From Gemmobacter sp. (GTDB taxonomy: Bacteria; Pseudomonadota; Alphaproteobacteria; Rhodobacterales; Rhodobacteraceae): a stretch of DNA of 64,000 nt. The translations under genes and the position numbers were made by a program. The stretch is from NCBI RefSeq assembly GCF_034676705.1, contig NZ_JAUCBS010000003.1, forward strand, positions 38,785 to 102,784. Direction: 5' to 3'. Positions 17,324-24,745 of the stretch are shown here, piece after piece. Under the pieces are notes generated by a model. It saw nothing but the letters and a program-made list of their open reading frames with translations. It had not been told where the DNA came from and did no database searches. The first letter of the stretch is position 1. Each line of letters starts with the position of its first letter.

Positions 17324-18163
17324 ATGGATACGACCCTACTGCGCAGCTTCCTGACCGTTGCGGATCTTGGCAGTTTCACCGCTGCAGCCGACCGGCTGAA
17401 TTCCAGTCAGTCGACCGTCAGCGGCCACATCGCGCGGCTGGAGGAGCAGCTTTCGACCAAGCTCTTTCGACGCACGACGCGGAAATGCAGCCTGTCCACC
17501 GCCGGCGAGGCTCTTCGGCCGCTGGCCGAGGAGGCCGTACAGGCGACCGAACGGATCGAGGACGCGTTCCGCCCCAGTTCTATGACCGGATTGATCCGAC
17601 TTGGTGTCCCGGATGACTATCACCTGTTCGGACGCATCAACCAAGCGGTGCACGCCTTTCAGGTCGCGCGTCCATCGGTGCTTGTGCAGATCGACGCGGG
17701 CCTTTCCAGCAATCTCGACAAGGCTCTGGGCGAGGGTTTACTCGATCTCGCCATCCTGCGGATCCCCAGCGAGGCTGACGACCCTGACCAAGAGGCTTCA
17801 AGGTTGATCTGGATCGGATCGCGAGCACTTCAGCTTAGCCCCGACGAACCATTGCCGCTAGCCCACATAAACGGGCCCTGCAAGTACTTCCGCGCCGCTG
17901 TCGATGCCTTATCTGAGGCGGGGATCAGATGGCGCTCGGCCTATTCCTGCAGTGCGCTTGAGGGGGTTCGCGGCGCCGTGCGCAGCGGCATGGCAGTATC
18001 GGCAATCTTGGCTGAAGACTGTCCGGAAGCCGAATTGCGCTTAAACTACCCGTGGCTGCCCAGGCTGCCCCAGTTCTCGCTTGCGTTCCGCTATGCAAAG
18101 TCAGAGCCGCCGGTTCTGGTTCGCGCCTTGGAAAGGCGACTCCGGGAAAACATCTTTGGCTAG
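17324..18163 (+). CDS. LysR-family transcriptional regulator
   Basis: The protein of about 279 residues begins MDTTLLRSFLTVADLGSFTA and has the LysR winged helix (AADRLNSSQSTVSGHIARLE) followed by an effector-binding domain (LIRLGVPDDYHLF onward). The first ATG (17312) is 12 nt upstream; 17324 fits the family N-terminus better. It is divergent from the M20 operon and is the probable regulator of that operon and perhaps of the transporter. Confidence 0.9.
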   Translation: MDTTLLRSFLTVADLGSFTAAADRLNSSQSTVSGHIARLEEQLSTKLFRRTTRKCSLSTAGEALRPLAEEAVQATERIEDAFRPSSMTGLIRLGVPDDYHLFGRINQAVHAFQVARPSVLVQIDAGLSSNLDKALGEGLLDLAILRIPSEADDPDQEASRLIWIGSRALQLSPDEPLPLAHINGPCKYFRAAVDALSEAGIRWRSAYSCSALEGVRGAVRSGMAVSAILAEDCPEAELRLNYPWLPRLPQFSLAFRYAKSEPPVLVRALERRLRENIFG

Positions 18164-18228
18164 AGTGTGTTGGGAGTGGAGAGAACATGGGGGTCGTCGT
18201 CGGTGATCTGGCCTGTGCTAAGGGGGAG

Positions 18229-18750
18229 TGGACAAAACACGGGGGTCATGCAGCGCGTTTTCCGTTTGCAACGGTCAGCCACCTGATGTCGCATGCCTTG
18301 GCGCTAGACGCCGGTATCGGCGGTCAAGGGCTATGGTCTGTTTTACGCGGACTTGCGCGCGGGTTGACGGACCGGGCGAATACAAGCGCATGATGGATCT
18401 GGCCGACAGCCCGCGACGCGGCGATCGCGACGGGCGCGGCAACCTGTCCGAGGCGGCACTGAAGACATATTGCGACTGGTTCCTGAAGGTCACGCTGGAT
18501 CAGATCACGTTCTCGGCCAAATTGTTTGACCTGGGCGGTCTGGAAAAGCGCTGCCGGCGCTTGGTAGAAGACACAATTGACGACAAGCGCGCGCCCAACC
18601 TGATCTCGGCCGTCTTGCGGTTCGGCGCGCTGAAGCGTGGCGAGGCGCAGATCGTCCTCAAGGCCTCCGAGCGCACAGCGCCGAATACGCTAAGCAAACT
18701 CACCTTGGCGGGAAATTTATCATCCGCCTCTACAGTAGCTGCCTGGAGCG
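18229..18750 (+). pseudogene. Broken Fic-family protein gene (C-terminal half)
   Basis: Two plus-strand frames together resemble the C-terminal part of Fic/DUF4172-type proteins. GIGGQGLWSVLRGLARG in one frame continues after a shift near 18370 as MMDLADSPRRGDRDGRGNLS, then YCDWFLKVTLDQITFSAKLF. The usual end of such proteins (a short winged segment) begins at about 18660-18720 and then loses similarity. The Fic catalytic HxFx(D/E)GNGR motif, which would lie upstream, is missing. It is therefore a truncated, frameshifted remnant. Confidence 0.55.
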
Positions 18751-18760
18751 CAAATGACCT

Positions 18761-19828
18761 TCATGAGATCAAGCGCCACATCCGAAACCGTCCCTGCCCT
18801 GTCACCTCGCGGATCAGGCCCCGTTGCTCCATCCACCCGAGGTTTCTCTGGACAGCCGCCCGACTGGCGCCCGTAAGGGCCTCCGCCATCGGGGCGGAGA
18901 CCAAGGGCCACTCAGTCAGTGCGCGGCGCAGGGCGGGAGGTGTTTTCCCAGAGAGCGGGGTCATCTCGGCTTCCGCCCGTGCCGACCAGGCCTCGATATC
19001 GTCGAGGTTTCGCATCGCGGTCAGACAAGCGGTCTCCATTCCGTCGAGCCAGCGCACCAGACGCTCAGATGGTGCGCCGCCGGCGCGCAGCCCCCCTGCC
19101 CCGCCCATGGCCAACGGCGCGAATATGGCCCCCTTCCCTTCGCTTGCCGCGATGCGCCCTGCGGTGACCGCCGCTTCCATCCGGTCGCCTTGCTGCCCGA
19201 GGCCCGCGAGGCTCCAGAGATGGAACCCCATGCAGGCCCGGGTGATCGGGTGCAGGTCACGTGCGGCCGCCATCAGGTCCAGCCACCCGCCCGCGCGATT
19301 CGCGAGCGGCTCGGCCTCATCGGCCATGTTTTCCGGGTCGCGGCGGCCAAGGAACGAGGCCAGATCCACCTTGGGCCCGGGACCGCCCGTCAGTCGCCGC
19401 ACGGCCCATCCGACACGCGCGAGTGCACCTGTGTCCTCCTGCACGCCCGATAGCCGCATGGACATCCAGAGCGCCAGCCGATCCGGGCCAACCCGGTCGC
19501 CCACAAACCAGCTGAGGTCGGCGGTCTCGATCAGGGCAAGCCGATGCTGCCATCCCTCCGGGCCGCGGCGCAGCCGGTCGTCCAGCGCCCCGAGCCGTCC
19601 GGCCACCCAGGCGAGATGCGCAGCACAACCCGCTTCGGCCTGCACCCATGCATCGACGACCTCAGTTTCACGCGGTTCTGCTCGTGGGCCGGGAGGCAGA
19701 TAATCCGGTTCCTCATCCCTCGGGCCGGGCAGGAACCACAGGTCGTCCTCGGACGTTTGTTCGACCTCCCCAGTGTAGCTGGGGGGATCGTCCAAATCAT
19801 CATACAATGCAGAGCGCTGTGGCGTCAT
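18761..19828 (-). CDS. DUF1612 / RHE_PE00001-type protein with C-terminal HTH
   Basis: The 355-residue protein matches what I know of the RHE_PE00001 (DUF1612) family, common beside repABC cassettes in Rhizobiales and Rhodobacterales. It has an acidic N-terminus, a central helical region with HLAWVAGRLGALDDRL and GPDRLALWMSMRLSGVQEDT, and a C-terminal winged helix (PLVSAPMAEALTGASRAAVQ, then a GRFRMW end). The C-terminal part should bind DNA. Function is unknown. It is transcribed away from the serine recombinase and repABC. A decayed second copy of its C-terminus lies at 7600-7735. Confidence 0.65.
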   Translation of the reverse strand: MTPQRSALYDDLDDPPSYTGEVEQTSEDDLWFLPGPRDEEPDYLPPGPRAEPRETEVVDAWVQAEAGCAAHLAWVAGRLGALDDRLRRGPEGWQHRLALIETADLSWFVGDRVGPDRLALWMSMRLSGVQEDTGALARVGWAVRRLTGGPGPKVDLASFLGRRDPENMADEAEPLANRAGGWLDLMAAARDLHPITRACMGFHLWSLAGLGQQGDRMEAAVTAGRIAASEGKGAIFAPLAMGGAGGLRAGGAPSERLVRWLDGMETACLTAMRNLDDIEAWSARAEAEMTPLSGKTPPALRRALTEWPLVSAPMAEALTGASRAAVQRNLGWMEQRGLIREVTGQGRFRMWRLIS

Positions 19829-20058
19829 ATGCGCAAAATACGGGTATTCTGCAAATTACCCAAGGGTTTCTTGCCGCAGGTGTCCAGACTCCCTTATAGC
19901 ACGCGCGCGCGATGGTCGGCGAGGGCTTTCTGGTGGCGCTCAGTGCGTGGAAACCAACGGGTTTCTGACGATCAGCGCCTCAGAACACACCCTTGCATCT
20001 GTTTTCAAACGGTCGTTTACTCCTGACATCCGCAATTGCAAAAAGAGCCCCCTGCCCC

Positions 20059-20943
20059 GTGCCACTCATCGGATACGCGCGTATTTCCACCGAAGATCAG
20101 ACCCCCCTGCCCCAGTCGCAGGCCCTGAAATCTGCAGGCTGTGCAGAGATCCATGAGGAACAAGCTTCGGGCGGGAACCGCGCCCGACCTGTGCTGGCTC
20201 GCGTGCTGGAACGAATCGGCAAGGGCGACACGCTGGTCGTGGTGCGTATCGACCGTTTGGCGCGGTCGCTCTCGCATTTGTTGGAGGTGATCGAGCGGCT
20301 GGAGGCGAAGGGCGCCTTCTTCCGATCGCTCACCGATCCGATCGACACATCCTCCCCGCAGGGCAAGTTCACCCTCCAGGTCCTGGGCGCCGCCGCCGAG
20401 TTCGAGCGCGCCCTGATCCGCGAACGCACCAAGGCCGGGTTGGCCAGCGCACGAACCAAAGGCCGGGTTGGCGGCAATCCGGGACTGCGCGCCCGGGATC
20501 CGGCGGCGCTGCGCAAGGTCCGGCTGGCGCGACAGGACGGCTATATGGAGCGGCTGAACGAGACGGCGCAGGACTGGGTCCCCCATGTCCGTCGCCTGCG
20601 CCCCGACTTGGCTTGGGAAGACGTGGTGCGCATCGTCAACGGCCCCCTGCCCCGCGAACGCCACTGGACACAAAGCCGCTTGCTACGTGCCGTGAACGCC
20701 TATGTGCGCGACGGCTTCCTGCCCGAGACGGTCTTGGACCGCGCCAGCCGCCGCGAAACTGACGACCGCCTCCCCGCTATCGTCGCCGCCATCAAGGGCG
20801 CGGACCCGGACGTCACGCTTCAGACGATCTGCACCCGACTGGAAGCGATGCGCGAGCGCACGCCCCGCGGGCGGACAAGCTGGCAGCCGTCATCCGTGAA
20901 GATGCTGCTGGAGCGGGCCGAAAGGCTGGGCCTGCTTGAGTGA
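20059..20943 (+). CDS. Serine recombinase (resolvase/invertase family)
   Basis: The protein of 294 residues has the serine-recombinase N-terminal domain: LIGYARISTEDQ with the catalytic Ser, VVVRIDRLARSLSHLLEVIE, and FTLQVLGAAAEFERALIRER followed by the E-helix and GRVGGNP. The C-terminal extension (about residues 150-294) is longer than the small HTH of classical resolvases and may provide extra DNA contacts. GTG 20059 is taken as the start because the fold begins at the next residues. Next to repABC it most likely resolves plasmid multimers; inversion is an alternative. Confidence 0.88.
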   Translation: MPLIGYARISTEDQTPLPQSQALKSAGCAEIHEEQASGGNRARPVLARVLERIGKGDTLVVVRIDRLARSLSHLLEVIERLEAKGAFFRSLTDPIDTSSPQGKFTLQVLGAAAEFERALIRERTKAGLASARTKGRVGGNPGLRARDPAALRKVRLARQDGYMERLNETAQDWVPHVRRLRPDLAWEDVVRIVNGPLPRERHWTQSRLLRAVNAYVRDGFLPETVLDRASRRETDDRLPAIVAAIKGADPDVTLQTICTRLEAMRERTPRGRTSWQPSSVKMLLERAERLGLLE

Positions 20944-21200
20944 AGTAGCGGGAATCGGTCGCGCGATTCTGAAGATCTGTGTTACGTAGGCGTCGACAAT
21001 ACATGTTGTGGCCACGACATCACGGGCTACGAACTGTTGAAGTGCTCTACGAACAAGACTGCCCAAGACGCTGATTCTTCACGGTTTTTTCTCGTCAGAA
21101 ATCTGCTGTTTCAACGCCTCTAGGCCGCTCAACGGATTGGACTAGATTTACTCACCAAAACTGTTAAGGTCTACAAAACAATAAAGACTTGAGGGCAGTG
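20944..21200. promoter_or_regulatory. Upstream region of the repABC operon
   Basis: About 257 nt without a gene. The last part is AT-rich (TGGACTAGATTTACTCACC, TGTTAAGGTCTACAAAACAA) and should contain the repABC promoter. No parS-like palindrome is present here. A GAGGG at 21191-21195 serves as ribosome binding site for repA. Confidence 0.5.
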
Positions 21201-22382
21201 ATGAGCGGGATACGGGCCTCCCAAAGATTCGATGTCATGTCCAAGCGGCTCGGTAGCCGGTTGCGTGAACATGCGCAGGAGACGTTCCCACCGGATGCCC
21301 AGAAGGGTCTCCGTCGCTTCGCGATGCGGGAAGCAGCCGATCTGCTTCGGATCAACCAGAACACCTTCCGCCATCATGTGTCAAATCTCGAAGGCTTTCC
21401 GGAAGGTATCCTCGAGGGTGGCAACCGCCGCAGCTTCTCTGCCGAGGACATGGTCGAAGCCCAACGCGTCCTTCTTGAGACGGGTAGGATCAAGCCCGAT
21501 GAACACCCTCACAGAAGAGCCGGCGAACCGTGTCAGGTCGTGACGATCTTCAACCTGAAGGGCGGCAGCGCAAAAACATCGACCGTTGCTCATGTTGGCC
21601 AGCTTCTGGGCCTTCGCGGCTATCGGGTCCTGCTTATCGACCTCGACAGCCAGGCAAGTCTGACAAACCTGTTCGGGGTTACCCCTGAGCTCGATCCGGA
21701 CATGCCGACCTCCTACGATCTGATCCGATCCGAGGGGCCCCTACCCGCCTCAGATATCATTCGCAAAACGAACTTCCCGACAGTGGATCTGATCCCGGCC
21801 TCCATGGACATCATGGAGTACGAGTTTGAGGTCGCTTTGAGCTTCAGACACGGTGCAACCACGTTCCACAGTCGGATCCGTGAAGCGCTTGAGCCTGTTT
21901 TAAACCGATATGATGTGGTGATCTTCGACACGCCGCCGCAGCTGAACTTCTCGGTGATCTCCGCCCTCTTTGCTTCCACTGGGGTCCTGATCCCGCTCAA
22001 CGCGTCCATGCTTGATGTCATGTCCCTGGCAAGCTTTCTCGGCATGGCGAGCAACCTGATGGGCGTCGTCGAAGCGCATGCTCCCGAGCACGGCCTGAAC
22101 TTCGTGCGGGTGCTGATCACCCGCTACGAGAACACCGACGGTCCACAGGTCCAGATCTCGTCTCTGCTTCGGACGGTCCTTGGCGATGCGGTCCTCCCTG
22201 CCGAGTTCCTGAAGTCGACAGCGGTAGGTGATGCCGCAAACACCCAGCAGAGCATCTTTGAGGTCGAACCTCGCGACGTGAACCGCAGAACCTACGAGCG
22301 TGCGATCGAGTCCGTTTCGCGCGTGACCGACGAAGTCGAACGCGAAATCCTCAAGGCGTGGGGGCGTAGCCATGGCGCGTAA
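21201..22382 (+). CDS. repA: Plasmid partition ATPase RepA
   Basis: The 393-residue protein is a ParA-type ATPase of the repABC class. An N-terminal HTH-like region (MREAADLLRINQNTFRHHVS) precedes the deviant Walker A KGGSAKTSTVAHVGQLL around residue 120; the switch segments DLDSQASLTNLFG and VVIFDTPPQLNFSVI follow. With RepB and parS it segregates the plasmid, and with ADP it represses the operon. ATG 21201 is chosen because GAGGG lies upstream and TTG 21189 has no such site. It overlaps repB by 11 bp. Confidence 0.95.
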   Translation: MSGIRASQRFDVMSKRLGSRLREHAQETFPPDAQKGLRRFAMREAADLLRINQNTFRHHVSNLEGFPEGILEGGNRRSFSAEDMVEAQRVLLETGRIKPDEHPHRRAGEPCQVVTIFNLKGGSAKTSTVAHVGQLLGLRGYRVLLIDLDSQASLTNLFGVTPELDPDMPTSYDLIRSEGPLPASDIIRKTNFPTVDLIPASMDIMEYEFEVALSFRHGATTFHSRIREALEPVLNRYDVVIFDTPPQLNFSVISALFASTGVLIPLNASMLDVMSLASFLGMASNLMGVVEAHAPEHGLNFVRVLITRYENTDGPQVQISSLLRTVLGDAVLPAEFLKSTAVGDAANTQQSIFEVEPRDVNRRTYERAIESVSRVTDEVEREILKAWGRSHGA

Positions 22383-23301
22383 GGTCTTCGGGGACTCACT
22401 CAAGAACGCGATGGGCAATGCCGCAACGCCGGACGAAGGTGCGGATGTCGATCTGAAGCGCACGAGCCCGACAGTCGCTCGTGCGCAGGCATCTGTGCTC
22501 GAAGAAGACAAACACGCCACGCGCCTGATCGACCCGAGCACCGTGCGGATGTCCGCGGTCATGGACCGTATCGATCCGAGCGATAGCCTCGAGGAACTTG
22601 TCTCCTCAATCCGGGAACATGGGCAAAAGGTTCCCATTCTTGTCCGCCGAACCCAGGACGGAGCACTTGAGATCGTCTATGGGCGCCGCCGTCTTCTCGC
22701 CTGTCGTGAGCTTGGTCAGAAGGTGCGTGCGACGGTCATGGAGATGACCGAAGAGGAAGCTCTGATCGCTCAAGGCGTGGAGAACAATGCCCGCCAAGAC
22801 CCATCCTTTATTGAAAGGGCTCTGTTCGTCGCCGGGATCATTCGGGAACTTGGGAAAACAGACGAGACACGCAAGAACGCCCAGACGATTGCGTATCGGG
22901 CACTTCAGATCGACGAGTCGCTCGTCTCGCGGATGAACCGTATCGCAACCGGCATTCCGATGGAGCTGATCCAGGCTATCGGACCTGCACACGGCGTTGG
23001 CCGGCGGGTCTGGGAGAAGCTTTTCAGGCTGTGCGAGAAGGACGCCGCGAGAGCCAAAGAAGTTGCCCGCGAAATCCCCCGCAACTTGCCAGGCCCAGAC
23101 CGACTTGACGCAGCGGTTACGCTGCTCATGGCCACCAAGGCAACTACACCCAAGGTTGATAAAGGTGAGCGCGTGAAGATCGGCCGCAAAGGCAACCGCA
23201 TCACCATCGATGTGGACACTGACCTTGCCCCGCGCGTCGAAGACGCCATCCGGAAGCTGATCGGCGAGCTTCTTGACCGCGGTCAAGACGGCCTAGAGTG
23301 A
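22372..23301 (+). CDS. repB: Plasmid partition protein RepB
   Basis: The 309-residue protein is a ParB-type centromere-binding protein: MARKVFGDSLKNAMG at the N-terminus (RepA contact region), the ParB box GQKVPILVRRTQDGALEIVYG with the arginine-rich GRRRLLACRELGQKVRA, and an HTH region (QTIAYRALQIDESLVSRMNR). It loads at the palindromic parS sites listed separately, one of which lies inside its own last codons. The start overlaps the repA stop, showing translational coupling. Confidence 0.94.
   Translation: MARKVFGDSLKNAMGNAATPDEGADVDLKRTSPTVARAQASVLEEDKHATRLIDPSTVRMSAVMDRIDPSDSLEELVSSIREHGQKVPILVRRTQDGALEIVYGRRRLLACRELGQKVRATVMEMTEEEALIAQGVENNARQDPSFIERALFVAGIIRELGKTDETRKNAQTIAYRALQIDESLVSRMNRIATGIPMELIQAIGPAHGVGRRVWEKLFRLCEKDAARAKEVAREIPRNLPGPDRLDAAVTLLMATKATTPKVDKGERVKIGRKGNRITIDVDTDLAPRVEDAIRKLIGELLDRGQDGLE
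23271..23288. promoter_or_regulatory. parS-like palindrome 1 (inside the repB 3' end)
   Basis: TCTTGACCGCGGTCAAGA is a perfect 18-bp palindrome with a central GC, as expected for repABC parS sites. It sits within the last codons of repB. The same sequence recurs at 24635-24652. Confidence 0.8.
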
Positions 23302-23310
23302 CGACCCCAT

Positions 23311-23330
23311 GTCTTGACCGCGTTCAAGAC
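23311..23330. promoter_or_regulatory. parS-like palindrome 2 (repB-repC gap)
   Basis: GTCTTGACCGCGTTCAAGAC differs from a perfect 20-bp palindrome at one base pair. It lies 9 bp after the repB stop and 23 bp beyond the first site, forming a tandem centromere. Confidence 0.75.
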
Positions 23331-23334
23331 ATCA

Positions 23335-23504
23335 AGAGCAACGAGCAGAAAACGAAAGGAGGACCGGCTAGAAAAGGAAAGACCCCCCGAAAGCGGTGCT
23401 TCCGAAGGGCCTCAATCAGTCTCGACACCTGATTGATACCCCCAAAACGAATCGAGTTCAACACCGCTCGCGGTGAACGGGGAAGCTTTTTCTTCCGACA
23501 CACC
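23335..23504 (-). ncRNA. Predicted region of the repABC counter-transcribed RNA
   Basis: In repABC plasmids a small antisense RNA encoded between repB and repC represses repC and sets incompatibility. This 170-nt gap fits: it contains CAATCAG (23415-23421) paired with CTGATTG (23431-23437), plus a second weaker dyad around CCCGAAAGCGGTGCTTCCG. The ends and strand are from family knowledge; I could not identify the exact promoter. Confidence 0.5.
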
Positions 23505-24617
23505 ATGAGAAATGTAACCCAAACACGAACCGCCTTGGCGGAACCGAAAGCTATTGCCTCCCCTACTATCTACGAACTTCTGGGGCCGGTACGCACGCTC
23601 CGAAAAGAACTTGGCCTGACAAGCAACGACGTCACAGTCTTGACGGCCCTGATCAGCTTTCTTCCCCGCGATCGACACACCACCAATGGTGAAACCCCAC
23701 CCAAACTTACCGTTGTGTTCCCCTCCAACGCATCCTTGTCTGAGCGCGCAAACGGCATCGATGAGAGGACCATACGTCGCTGCCTGAACCGTCTTGACGC
23801 TGCGGGCCTCATCAACAGGAAGAACTCGGCAAACGGCAAACGCTTCCCCCTACGGTATGGAGGCATTGTCCGGGACGCGTTTGGGATCGACCTGAACCCG
23901 CTGATACAGAACCACGACGCACTGGTGGCCGAAGCGTTGAAGGTTGCGGAAGAGCGTGAACGCCTTCGCTCCCTGAGGGCAGAAGCACTGGCACTGCGCG
24001 CATCCCTCCTTCACGACCAGGCCCTCAGCGAAGCGCGGTTGTCTTCACTCGGACCGACCAGGAACATCCTTCGACGAGCAACCCTCACGGCCGACACAGT
24101 CTTGCAGATCATCGCCGGTCTCCGCGAGCTCGGGGCCAATGCCGCGCAAAGCTACGGAGAGCGCCAGAGTTCAGGCGCGCGCTTAGACAAAGTCTCTGCA
24201 CACGACCAAGCCATCAGCGATGATTGCACGCGCGAGGTGTCCGCCAGAAACGGACAAAATGACCGGCAGATAGAGTCCATAAAAAAAGAACATATTAAGA
24301 AAGACGGGCACGCAAAGCAGACCAGCGCTGACCAAAACATTGTGGGACCTTCAATGAACCGAGACCCTGCAAAAATGGCATGGACAGACTTCACACATGT
24401 CTCTGACTTCTTTCCAGACCCGCCCCGAACAGGAGAAGCCCTCAACCGCGTTCTCTTCGACATCGGTCGATTGCTTAGAATACGCCAAGAAAAACTGATG
24501 CGTGGCCTCCAGAAAGCCGGCGCTGGACGGCTTCTAGTGATCTTAGATTACCTGTTGGGGAAGGGAGAAGCGATCAGGCAGCCCGAGGCATACTTTGAAA
24601 CGATCCTGCGCGCGTAG
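23505..24617 (+). CDS. repC: Plasmid replication initiator RepC
   Basis: The 370-residue protein has the RepC layout. The N-terminal winged-helix domain is visible as TIYELLGPVRTLRKELGL, LTALISFLPR, NASLSERANGIDERTIRRCL and LDAAGLINRKNSANGKRFPL. A variable linker and a C-terminal domain (MAWTDFTHVSDFFPDPP) follow. RepC opens the origin, which in this class lies within repC. The start is ATG 23505; the upstream in-frame TTG at 23433 would run through the antisense RNA region. Incompatibility would be set by RepC/ctRNA and parS specificity. Confidence 0.92.
   Translation: MRNVTQTRTALAEPKAIASPTIYELLGPVRTLRKELGLTSNDVTVLTALISFLPRDRHTTNGETPPKLTVVFPSNASLSERANGIDERTIRRCLNRLDAAGLINRKNSANGKRFPLRYGGIVRDAFGIDLNPLIQNHDALVAEALKVAEERERLRSLRAEALALRASLLHDQALSEARLSSLGPTRNILRRATLTADTVLQIIAGLRELGANAAQSYGERQSSGARLDKVSAHDQAISDDCTREVSARNGQNDRQIESIKKEHIKKDGHAKQTSADQNIVGPSMNRDPAKMAWTDFTHVSDFFPDPPRTGEALNRVLFDIGRLLRIRQEKLMRGLQKAGAGRLLVILDYLLGKGEAIRQPEAYFETILRA
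24275..24310. other. AT-rich patch in repC, candidate oriV
   Basis: ATAAAAAAAGAACATATTAA (within 24280-24300) stands out as strongly AT-rich inside a GC-rich gene. In repABC plasmids the replication origin lies in an AT-rich stretch in the middle of repC, so this is the best candidate. Position is from composition only. Confidence 0.4.
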
Positions 24618-24634
24618 GGCATGTAGCTTGCATT

Positions 24635-24652
24635 TCTTGACCGCGGTCAAGA
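24635..24652. promoter_or_regulatory. parS-like palindrome 3 (after repC)
   Basis: A second perfect copy of TCTTGACCGCGGTCAAGA lies 17 bp after the repC stop. With sites 1 and 2 it brackets repC, so RepB bound here could bridge or silence the repC interval. Confidence 0.8.
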
Positions 24653-24705
24653 TCGACGAAGAGAGGGAAAGGACTGAGGGTTTGAGGGGTGACGGGAAGT
24701 GAGAT

Positions 24706-24722
24706 CGGGAGAGTGGCTTCCG
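24706..24722 (+). promoter_or_regulatory. Leader stem-loop, AGTGG loop (copy A)
   Basis: CGGGAG pairs with CTTCCG (one G-T wobble) around an AGTGG loop, 23 nt before the start of the ParB-like gene. The following CCGTCGTGGAGA contains the ribosome binding site. The same stem-loop and trailing motif occur before the genes at 33223 and 35099. Confidence 0.6.
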
Positions 24723-24745
24723 GCGTCCGTCGTGGAGAAGAACTG

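Noticed and set aside
18228..19703. A long plus-strand frame of 491 codons
   Set aside because: Only its first part resembles a Fic fragment; the rest is antisense to the DUF1612-type gene, so it is not a single gene.
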